NCBI RefSeq assembly: GCF_016863195.1
Contig: NZ_BOOK01000010.1
Coordinates: 62,001 to 126,000, forward strand
From: Paraplanobispora takensis
Lineage (GTDB): Bacteria; Actinomycetota; Actinomycetes; Streptosporangiales; Streptosporangiaceae
DNA length: 64,000 bases
Direction of reading: 5' to 3'
Both the position numbers and the translations under genes were made by a program. Shown one piece after another: positions 57,613 through 64,000 of the stretch; position 1 is the stretch's first letter, and every line of letters begins with the position of its first letter. The notes below the pieces were generated by a model that worked only from the letters and a program-made list of their open reading frames with translations, ran no database searches and was not told the origin of the DNA.

Positions 57613-60150
57613 ATGACGAATCAGCGACCGCGCCATGCGCCCATGCCCGAGAAACCGACTCTCGACGGCCTGGAGCGCGTATGGGTAGGCCGCTGGGAGG
57701 CCGAGGGCACCTACCGCTTCGACCGCTCGCGCACGCGGGACGAGATCTACTCCATCGACACCCCGCCGCCGACCGTCTCCGGATCCCTCCACGTCGGCCA
57801 CGTCTTCTCCTACACCCACACCGACACGATCGCCCGCTTCCAGCGCATGCGCGGCCGTGAGGTCTTCTATCCCATGGGCTGGGACGACAACGGCCTGCCC
57901 ACCGAGCGCCGGGTGCAGAACCACTTCGGCGTGCGCTGCGACCCCTCCATCGCCTACGACCCCTCGTTCCGGCCGCCGGACAAGCCGGGCAGGCAGCAGA
58001 TCCCGATCAGCCGGCGCAACTTCATCGAGCTGTGCGAGAAGCTCACGATCGAGGACGAGAAGGCCTTCGAGGAGCTGTGGCGGCGGCTGGGCCTGTCGGT
58101 CGACTGGTCCATGACCTACGCCACCATCGACGGCAACGCGCGGGCCGCCTCCCAGCGGGCCTTCCTGCGCAACCTCGCCCGCGGCGAGGCCTACGTGGCC
58201 GAGGCGCCCACGCTGTGGGACGTCACCTTCCGCACGGCCGTGGCCCAGGCCGAGCTGGAGGACCGCGAGTGGCCGGGCGCCTTCCACCGGGTCGCCTTCA
58301 CCCTGCCGTCGGGGGCCCGGGTCTGGATCGAGACGACCCGGCCCGAGCTGATCCCCGCCTGCGTCGCGCTGGTCGCCCATCCGGACGACGCGCGCTACCG
58401 GCCGCTGTTCGGCACCTCCGCCAGGTCGCCGCTGTTCGGCGTGGAGGTCCCGATCCTGGCGCACCGCCTGGCCGAGCCCGACAAGGGCTCCGGCCTGGCG
58501 ATGATCTGCACCTTCGGCGACGTCACCGACGTCGTGTGGTGGCGGGAGCTCGACCTGCCCACCCGGGCGGTGATCGGCTGGGACGGCCGGCTGCTGTCCG
58601 AGCCGCCGGACGGCGTGCCCGCGCAGCCGTACGCCGAGCTGGCGGGCAAGACCGTGCACGGCGCCCGCGAGCGGATCGTGGAGCTGCTGCGCGAGTCCGG
58701 CGAGATGGAGGGCGATCCGCGGCCGGTCAAGCGGGCGGTGAAGTTCTACGAGAAGGGCGAGCGGCCCCTGGAGATCGTCACCACCCGCCAGTGGTACATC
58801 CGCAACGGCGGACGCGACCGCGGGCTGCGCGAGGCGATGCTGACCCGGGGCGCGGAGCTGGCCTGGCACCCGCCGCACATGAAGGTCCGCTACGACAACT
58901 GGGTGGAGGGCCTGGCGGGCGACTGGCTGATCTCCCGCCAGCGGTTCTTCGGGGTGCCCATCCCGGTCTGGTATCCGCTGGACGCCGACGGCGAGCCCGA
59001 CCGCTCCTCGCCGATCGTCCCCGAGGAGTCCATGCTGCCGATGGACCCCTCGATCGACGTGCCGCCCGGCTACGCCGAGGACCAGCGCGGCAAGCCCGGC
59101 GGCTTCGCCGGCGACCCGGACGTCATGGACACCTGGGCCACCTCCTCGCTGACCCCGCAGATCGCCGCCGGGTGGGAGCAGGACGACGACCTGTTCCGGC
59201 GGGTGTTCCCGATGGACCTGCGCCCGCAGGCCCACGAGATCATCCGGACCTGGCTGTTCTCGACCGTGGTGCGGGCGCACCTGGAGCAGGGCACGCTGCC
59301 CTGGCGCCACGTGGCCATCTCCGGCTGGATCCTGGACCCCGACCGCAAGAAGATGTCGAAGTCCAAGGGCAACGTCGTCACGCCGCTGGACCTGCTGGAG
59401 CAGCACGGCTCCGACGCGGTCCGCTACTGGGCGGCCAGCGGCCGTCCCGGCACCGACACGGCCTTCGACACCGGCCAGATCAAGATCGGCCGCAGGCTGG
59501 CGATCAAGATCCTGAACGCCTCGAAGTTCGTCCTCGGCCTCGGCGGGCCGGAGCGGGAGGGCCAGGCGCCAGGGGAGCCGCGGATCACCGAGCCGCTCGA
59601 CCTGTCGATGCTGGCCCGGCTGGCGCAGGTGGCCGGCGAGGCCACCGAGGCGTTCGAGGGCTACGACTACGCCCGCGCGCTGGAGCGGACCGAGCGGTTC
59701 TTCTGGGAGTTCTGCGACGACTACCTGGAGCTGGTGAAGGTCAGGGCGTACGGCGACGACGAGGGCGCGCGGTCGGCGCGGGAGGCGCTGCGCGAGGCGC
59801 TGGACGTCATGCTCCGGCTGTTCGCCCCGTTCCTGCCGTTCGTCACCGAGGAGGTCTGGTCCTGGTGGCGTGAGGGCTCGGTCCACCGGGCCTCCTGGCC
59901 CGAGCCGGACGGGCGGGGCGGCGACCCGGAGCTGCTGCCGGCCGTGGCCGCGGTCCTCGGCCGCGTCCGCAGGGCCAAGTCCGACGCCAAGCTGTCGATG
60001 CGCGCCGAGGTCTCCCGGCTGACCGTGGCCGGCGCCCCGGCGGGGCTGGTGCGGCAGGCCCAGGACGACCTGTGCGGCGCCGGGGCCGTCGAGGAGTTCG
60101 TCCTGGAGCCGGGAGAGGGCGAGCTGACCGTGGAGGTCGTTCTCACCTGA
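57613..60150 (+). CDS. valS: Valyl-tRNA synthetase
   Basis: 845 residues. Class Ia synthetase: HIGH-type motif HVGH at residues 60-63 ([15 protein letters not shown]), the editing (CP1) domain with [19 protein letters not shown], the WATSSLTPQ catalytic segment, and KMSKSKGN (~580). The anticodon-binding helical domain follows ([17 protein letters not shown]) and a short C-terminal coiled region ends in [10 protein letters not shown]. This is the bacterial VRS variant of ~850 residues without the long coiled coil. It charges tRNA-Val with valine in the cytosol. No T-box is present in the 92-nt leader. A strong terminator follows. Confidence 0.97.
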   Translation: MTNQRPRHAPMPEKPTLDGLERVWVGRWEAEGTYRFDRSRTRDEIYSIDTPPPTVSGSLHVGHVFSYTHTDTIARFQRMRGREVFYPMGWDDNGLPTERRVQNHFGVRCDPSIAYDPSFRPPDKPGRQQIPISRRNFIELCEKLTIEDEKAFEELWRRLGLSVDWSMTYATIDGNARAASQRAFLRNLARGEAYVAEAPTLWDVTFRTAVAQAELEDREWPGAFHRVAFTLPSGARVWIETTRPELIPACVALVAHPDDARYRPLFGTSARSPLFGVEVPILAHRLAEPDKGSGLAMICTFGDVTDVVWWRELDLPTRAVIGWDGRLLSEPPDGVPAQPYAELAGKTVHGARERIVELLRESGEMEGDPRPVKRAVKFYEKGERPLEIVTTRQWYIRNGGRDRGLREAMLTRGAELAWHPPHMKVRYDNWVEGLAGDWLISRQRFFGVPIPVWYPLDADGEPDRSSPIVPEESMLPMDPSIDVPPGYAEDQRGKPGGFAGDPDVMDTWATSSLTPQIAAGWEQDDDLFRRVFPMDLRPQAHEIIRTWLFSTVVRAHLEQGTLPWRHVAISGWILDPDRKKMSKSKGNVVTPLDLLEQHGSDAVRYWAASGRPGTDTAFDTGQIKIGRRLAIKILNASKFVLGLGGPEREGQAPGEPRITEPLDLSMLARLAQVAGEATEAFEGYDYARALERTERFFWEFCDDYLELVKVRAYGDDEGARSAREALREALDVMLRLFAPFLPFVTEEVWSWWREGSVHRASWPEPDGRGGDPELLPAVAAVLGRVRRAKSDAKLSMRAEVSRLTVAGAPAGLVRQAQDDLCGAGAVEEFVLEPGEGELTVEVVLT

Positions 60151-60197
60151 TCCGCGACCGCCGCGGCTGCCCGGTGACCGGCGCGCCCGGTCCGTGA

Positions 60198-60240
60198 CCG
60201 CCGAGCCGGTGGGGGCTCACGACTCCCGCCGGCTCGGCGG
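60198..60240. terminator. Bidirectional terminator valS / sigma factor
   Basis: A perfect 12-bp stem (CCGCCGAGCCGG / CCGGCTCGGCGG) with a 19-nt loop, part of which can pair further, stands between convergent genes. Confidence 0.85.
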
Positions 60241-60275
60241 CCGTCCGCGTTTCCCGGCCGGCTGATCCGGAGAGG

Positions 60276-61502
60276 TCAGCTCAGCGTGGCCGCCTTGCGC
60301 AGCAGCACCGACCGTTCGCGCCGGTTGGCGCACAGCCGGGCCGCCAGCTCCAGCTCGGCGCGCGCTTCCGGCCGCCGTCCGAGCCGGGCCAGCAGCTCAC
60401 CGCGTACGGCCGGGACCAGATGCGAACCGGGGAGCCGGTCGGAGGCGATCAGCTCGTCCACGATGGCCAGGGCCTGCGCCGGGCCGGAGGCCATGGCGAC
60501 GGCGACGGCCCGGTTGAGCTCGACCACCGGCGAGGGCGCGACGCGGCCGAGTGCCTCGTAGAGCACCACGATCCGGTCCCAGTCGGTCGCCTCGACCGAT
60601 GGCGCCGACGCGTGGGTCGCGGCGATCGCGGCCTGCAGGCCGTAGGGGCCGAGGCCGCGGGCCGACGCCCTGGCCAGGGCGGCCAGCCCACGGCGGATCG
60701 CCGAGATGTCCCACCGCCGCCGGTCCTGGTCCTCCAGCAGGATCGGCGAGCCGTCCGGGCCGGTCCGGGCCGGGAAGCGCGCGGCCGTCAGCTCGCACAA
60801 CGCGAGCAGGCCGTGCACCTCCGGCTCGGCCGGTTGCAGGGCGGCCAGCGTGCGGGCCAGCCGGACGGCCTCGTAGGCGAGGTCGGGGCGCAGCAGCCGG
60901 TCGCCCGACGTGGCCGTCGACCCCTCGGTGAAGATCACGTAGATGACGCTGAGCACGCCGCCCAGCCGCTCCCGGCGCTCGGCGGCCGACGGTAGCCCGA
61001 ACGGCACCCCGGCCGCCGCGATCGTCTTCTTGCCCCGGGTGATGCGGGCCTGCACGGTCGACACGGGCACGAGGAACGCGCGGGCGATCTCCTCGCTGGA
61101 CAGGCCGCCTACCACGCGCAGGGTCAGCGCCACCCGCGCCTCGGGGGAGAGCACCGGATGGCAGCTGACGAACATCAGCGCCAGCACGTCGTCATCGATC
61201 CTGTCGGGATCGATTTCCTCGTCAATCGCCGAGCCGACCGCCGAGCGGGCCGCCAGCAGGGCGTATCGGTCCTGAAGGGCGGTCCGGCGGCGGATCGCGT
61301 CGATCGCCCGCCGCCGGGCCGTGGCCATCAGCCAGCCGGCCGGGTTCGCCGGAGAGGTGAGCGGCCACGACACCAGCGCCTCGGCCACCGCCTCCTGGGC
61401 CGCGTCCTCGGCCAGCTCGAAATCGCCGGTGAACCGGGTCAGCGCGGCGACGATCCGCGCCGACTCGATCCGCCAGACGGCCTCGACATCGGCTCCGCCC
61501 AT
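60276..61502 (-). CDS. ECF42-type sigma factor with C-terminal TPR-like domain
   Basis: 408 residues. Sigma-2 is seen at RFTGDFELAEDAAQEAVAEAL then PANPAGWLMATARRRAIDAIRR; sigma-4 at ALTLRVVGGLSSEEIARAFLVPVSTVQARITRGKKTI (cited in part). The ~220-residue C-terminal extension (YVIFTEGSTATSGDRLLRPDLAYEAVRLARTL, then the helical repeats to the end) is the hallmark of ECF42, which has no anti-sigma factor and uses this domain for activity control. It lies 43 nt downstream of a DGPF gene, the usual ECF42 partner. Target promoters are normally those of DGPF genes themselves. Confidence 0.92.
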   Translation of the reverse strand: MGGADVEAVWRIESARIVAALTRFTGDFELAEDAAQEAVAEALVSWPLTSPANPAGWLMATARRRAIDAIRRRTALQDRYALLAARSAVGSAIDEEIDPDRIDDDVLALMFVSCHPVLSPEARVALTLRVVGGLSSEEIARAFLVPVSTVQARITRGKKTIAAAGVPFGLPSAAERRERLGGVLSVIYVIFTEGSTATSGDRLLRPDLAYEAVRLARTLAALQPAEPEVHGLLALCELTAARFPARTGPDGSPILLEDQDRRRWDISAIRRGLAALARASARGLGPYGLQAAIAATHASAPSVEATDWDRIVVLYEALGRVAPSPVVELNRAVAVAMASGPAQALAIVDELIASDRLPGSHLVPAVRGELLARLGRRPEARAELELAARLCANRRERSVLLRKAATLS

Positions 61503-61545
61503 CAGATCCGGCCGTCGCTCTCGCGCCCGGCCCGGTCCTCGACGA

Positions 61546-61917
61546 TCACTTGTCGACCTGCGGGACCTCGTCGCTCCCGGGCACCCGCCGGACTTCGATC
61601 TTGGAACCGGGGGCCGCCGGGACCCGCTTGGCCCACTCGACCGCCTCCCGCTTCGAGGCGACGTCGAGCAGGAAGAAGCCCCCGAACAGTTCCTTGGTCT
61701 CGCCGTACGGCCCGTCCGTGACCACCGGGGCCTCGCCGCCGAAGTCGACCACGGCGCCCTGGCCCGGATCGTCCAGCCCTTCGGCCGCGAGGAGAACGCC
61801 TGCCTTGACCATCTCCTCGATGAATCGGTGGGTCGCGGCCATCATCTCGTCGATGTCGGCCATCATGGCCGCGTTCGACTCGTCGGTCCCCCGCATGATC
61901 AGCAGGTACTTCGGCAT
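61546..61917 (-). CDS. DGPF/YCII-family protein, ECF42 partner
   Basis: 123 residues from ATG 61917, with GAGGAG upstream. The ferredoxin-like YCII fold shows KYLLIMRGTDES, IEEMVKAGVLLAAEGL, the signature VTDGPYGETKELFGGFFLLDV and EAVEWAKRVP. The signature reads DGPY here in place of DGPF, a common variant. Such proteins are the genomic partners and likely targets of ECF42 sigma factors; their biochemical activity is unknown. First gene of the two-gene operon. Confidence 0.9.
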   Translation of the reverse strand: MPKYLLIMRGTDESNAAMMADIDEMMAATHRFIEEMVKAGVLLAAEGLDDPGQGAVVDFGGEAPVVTDGPYGETKELFGGFFLLDVASKREAVEWAKRVPAAPGSKIEVRRVPGSDEVPQVDK

Positions 61918-62232
61918 CGCGTTCTCCTCGTTTCGTCCGGCGGAGCCGTCTGTCGACTCTCGCATCCTTACGTCGAACGGGGTGGCCCGCGGATCGACAC
62001 GGCCCCGGAGAAATCTCCCACCGTGACGCAGCCGATCCCTCCGGCCCGGGTTCCATCCGCGGCGCGCTCTCATGCCGCAGAGGAGGCGCGTACGGCTTCC
62101 CGGCGCCGGCGCCCGAACCCGCGGGCACGACCACCGTGGCCCCCGCGCACGGCACTCTGGCCCTTCCGGGCAGGTCATCGGGGGTGCGCCCGCCGTACGA
62201 TCGAGGGGTCACAGGCGAGGGGAGGACACGGC
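61918..62232. other. Intergenic region, no gene recognised
   Basis: 315 nt between the divergent DGPF gene and the small cysteine-rich ORF. It must hold the ECF42/DGPF promoter. I see no convincing -35/-10 pair, RNA or repeat in it. Confidence 0.5.
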
Positions 62233-62307
62233 ATGCCCCCAGGGTGCGGTAACTGCGACTGTTATCTGGAGGATCGGGTGATCACCCGCCCACCGGAAGA
62301 GCGCTGA
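62233..62307 (+). CDS. 24-residue cysteine-rich peptide
   Basis: ATG 62233 follows a strong GGGGAGGA ribosome site at proper distance. The product is MPPGCGNCDCYLEDRVITRP then PEER. The three cysteines are clustered as C-x2-C-x-C, like a metal-binding or leader-type motif. Codon use fits the genome. It precedes the AI-2E-family gene by 160 nt and could be a leader peptide for it, a tiny metallopeptide, or a chance ORF with a good ribosome site. I do not recognise a family. Confidence 0.45.
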   Translation: MPPGCGNCDCYLEDRVITRPPEER

Positions 62308-62467
62308 CCCCGATCGCGATGTGGGGGGCAGGCCGGTACGGCGCCGCCCCTCCACATCCGCCTCTCCCCATCGGCTCCCGTGCGTCCGCCTCCTCCCCGG
62401 CTTCCCACGCCCGCACCGGCGGGATAACGGCGCGCGTTCCGGGGCCGGGCGTGACAGTCTGGAACGC

Positions 62468-63790
62468 GTGATCTCCGATCGGGAACGTCTGACGAAGTTG
62501 GTGCCCAGCACGCTGCTCCGCCTCGCGGTGTGGAGCGTGTGCCTGATCATCATCGGCTGGGCCGTCTTCTACGTCGCCCAGTTCGTGGCCGCCCTGCGCA
62601 TCGTCATGCTGCCGCTGGCCGTGGCGTTCCTGCTCACCGCGCTGCTGTTCCCGGTGACCCGCAGGCTCAGATCGGCGGGCATGCGCCCGATCTACGCCAC
62701 CTGGGTCACCATGCTGTTCGCGTTCGCCGTACTGGGCGGCACCGGATGGCTCATCGGGGTGCGGGCCAACGAGGAGTTCCCCCGGCTGGTCACCCAGGTC
62801 CAGGCGACCGCCAGGGAGGTGCAGGGCTGGCTGCAGACCGGTCCGCTCCACCTGCAGCCGACCCAGATCAGCGAGTGGATCGACCGGATCGCGGGACAGA
62901 TCACCCAGCAACAGCAGCAGATCACCCAGACGGTCCTCACCGGCGCCACCGTGGCGCTGGAGGTGCTGGCCTCGATCGTCCTGCTGCTGTTCGTCACGTT
63001 CTTCCTGCTCAAGGACGGCGACCGGATCTGGGCCTGGTTCCTCAAGGCGTTCGGCTCGGCCACGCCCCGGGTGGACCGGGCCGGGCGGGCCGCCTGGGTG
63101 ACGCTCTCGCACTACGTGCAGGGCACCGTGGCGGTGGCGGCGGTGCACGGTGTGATCATGGGCATCGTGCTCGCGGGGATGGGCGTGCCGCTCTGGGCGC
63201 CCCTCGCGGTGCTGATCTTCCTGGCCAGCTTCATCCCGATCGTCGGCATCTTCTTCGCCGGGGCCGTGGCCACGCTGGTCACCCTCGGCGCCAAGGGCCC
63301 GATCTACGCCCTGATCTTCGTGGGCATCCTGGTGGTCGAGCAGCAGCTGGAGAACCACGTGCTCCAGCCGCTGATCGTCGGCCGGGCGCTGAGCTTCCAC
63401 CCGCTGGCGATCATCCTGGTGCTGGCCGTGGGCGGCATCGTCGGCGGCATCGCCGGGGCCGCGGTGGCGGTGCCGATCGCCGCGGTGATCTACCGCGCGC
63501 TGCCCGAGCTGACCGGCGACCCTCCGGTCCCGCTGCCCCCGGGACCGTCGGCGCGCGCGCTGGAGCCCGGCGATCCCGGCCCCGGCCCCGGCCCCGCGGG
63601 TCCCGAGACGGTGTCCGGGACTCCCGGCGCGACGCCCGCGGCCTCGGAGACGGTGCCCGGCTCCTCCGGTACGACGTCCGCCGCCCCGGGGACGGCCTCC
63701 GGGGAGCCCGCCGCGCCCGCCGGGGAAGCCGTCACGCCCTCGGCGGAGCCCGCCAGGCCGTCCGCGGGCTCCCGTTCACCGGGTGAATAG
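62468..63790 (+). CDS. AI-2E family transporter (YdiK/TqsA-like membrane protein)
   Basis: 440 residues from GTG 62468. Eight TM segments: three at the N-terminus (WSVCLIIIGWAVFYVAQFV, IVMLPLAVAFLLTALLFPV, TMLFAFAVLGGTGWLIGV), a ~90-residue amphipathic/coiled segment rich in Gln (ITQQQQQITQT), then five more including FIPIVGIFFAGAVATLVTL and the conserved VVEQQLENHVLQPLIVGRAL. The last ~85 residues are a disordered Pro/Gly/Glu/Ser tail. Relatives export AI-2 or exchange Na+/H+; the substrate here is open. Confidence 0.88.
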   Translation: MISDRERLTKLVPSTLLRLAVWSVCLIIIGWAVFYVAQFVAALRIVMLPLAVAFLLTALLFPVTRRLRSAGMRPIYATWVTMLFAFAVLGGTGWLIGVRANEEFPRLVTQVQATAREVQGWLQTGPLHLQPTQISEWIDRIAGQITQQQQQITQTVLTGATVALEVLASIVLLLFVTFFLLKDGDRIWAWFLKAFGSATPRVDRAGRAAWVTLSHYVQGTVAVAAVHGVIMGIVLAGMGVPLWAPLAVLIFLASFIPIVGIFFAGAVATLVTLGAKGPIYALIFVGILVVEQQLENHVLQPLIVGRALSFHPLAIILVLAVGGIVGGIAGAAVAVPIAAVIYRALPELTGDPPVPLPPGPSARALEPGDPGPGPGPAGPETVSGTPGATPAASETVPGSSGTTSAAPGTASGEPAAPAGEAVTPSAEPARPSAGSRSPGE

Positions 63791-63826
63791 GGAATCGTCG
63801 CAGCACAACGGGTAACGTTCTCCGTC

Positions 63827-64000
63827 GTGACCCGTTCGACCATCACCACACCTCCGCCCGGAGCCACGCTCCCCGAGCCCCTGCCCGGCGCGCCCGCGCC
63901 CGGCGCCGCGCTCGGATCCCACTACAGCCGCTGCTTCGGCTGCGGCGACCGGCACCCGACCGGCCTGCACCTGTCCGCCGTCACCCCCGACGGGGTCTCG
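63827..64000 (+). CDS. PaaI-type hotdog thioesterase, 3'-truncated by window edge
   Basis: 58 residues visible from GTG 63827, open to the window end. After a Pro-rich start (PPPGATLPEPLPGAPAPG), HYSRCFGCGDRHPTGLHL is typical of the N-terminal strand and loop of actinobacterial PaaI-family acyl-CoA thioesterases. The catalytic residues lie beyond the window. Confidence 0.7.
   Translation, partial: MTRSTITTPPPGATLPEPLPGAPAPGAALGSHYSRCFGCGDRHPTGLHLSAVTPDGVS

Noticed and set aside
57331-59886. An 851-codon ORF antisense to valS
   Set aside because: ValRS motifs on the plus strand are complete. The antisense frame has no recognisable protein.

Overview
The window is a 64-kb stretch of a very high-GC chromosome with GTG/ATG starts, frequent 1-4 nt stop/start overlaps and strong third-position G/C. 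The gene set points to a filamentous actinomycete: SepH, a CutR/CutS-like two-component system, DUF4193 and DUF4235 proteins, an ECF42 sigma factor with a DGPF partner, an AfsR-type regulator and a conserved RHVDL leader peptide. Streptosporangiaceae (Streptosporangium/Nonomuraea-like) is my best guess from protein style. No rRNA, tRNA or CRISPR array is seen.

Left part, about 1-8.6 kb, is accessory. It opens with a truncated MFS gene and a cysteine-type arsR. Next come a decayed PEP-utilising phosphotransferase, a DUF2306 membrane gene and a padR/permease-prefix pair with repeated operators. The arsenic module follows: arsR-aqpS-arsC on the minus strand, divergent from arsI on the plus strand. 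This layout predicts arsenate reduction, demethylation of organoarsenicals and channel-mediated efflux under a Cys-sensing repressor. From 5.4 to 6.7 kb lies a graveyard of fragments (possible transfer-protein tail, small-protein fragment, integrase C-terminus, XRE-regulator C-terminus). It is followed by a DUF1877 gene, an Imm21-like orphan immunity gene and a frameshifted secreted-protein gene.

Middle part, 8.7-40.7 kb: a TauD-type dioxygenase behind a 25-codon leader peptide; a GH10 xylanase; an OmpA-like lipoprotein; an internally deleted flavodoxin-like gene; AraC, dehydrogenase, SUKH-domain membrane protein and GNAT genes; and a frameshifted winged-helix gene. These are followed by a GGDEF-EAL protein, a PCMT-type methyltransferase, an epimerase-like protein, a SulP-carbonic anhydrase fusion, a proline-rich membrane protein, a PEBP lipoprotein and a large AfsR-like regulator. 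A truncated SWIM-type fragment, an SNF2 helicase, a DrrAB-like exporter and two PH-domain membrane proteins complete it. Short tandem repeats (8-20 bp) sit repeatedly at gene ends here.

Right part, 40.9-64 kb, looks like conserved core: sepH (with a perfect CRP-type palindrome upstream), a sugar-lactone oxidase, MFS, lytic transglycosylase, ferrochelatase, S9 peptidase, inositol monophosphatase, cutRS, DUF4193, otsA, DUF4235, valS, ECF42/DGPF, a tiny cysteine-rich peptide, an AI-2E-family membrane protein and a truncated thioesterase. Several strong bidirectional terminators separate convergent genes.

I do not see one obvious new multi-gene system. The most interesting signals are the leader peptide before the dioxygenase, the arsR-aqpS-arsC//arsI module, the CRP-type palindrome before sepH, the orphan immunity genes beside integrase debris, and the many tandem repeats at gene boundaries.
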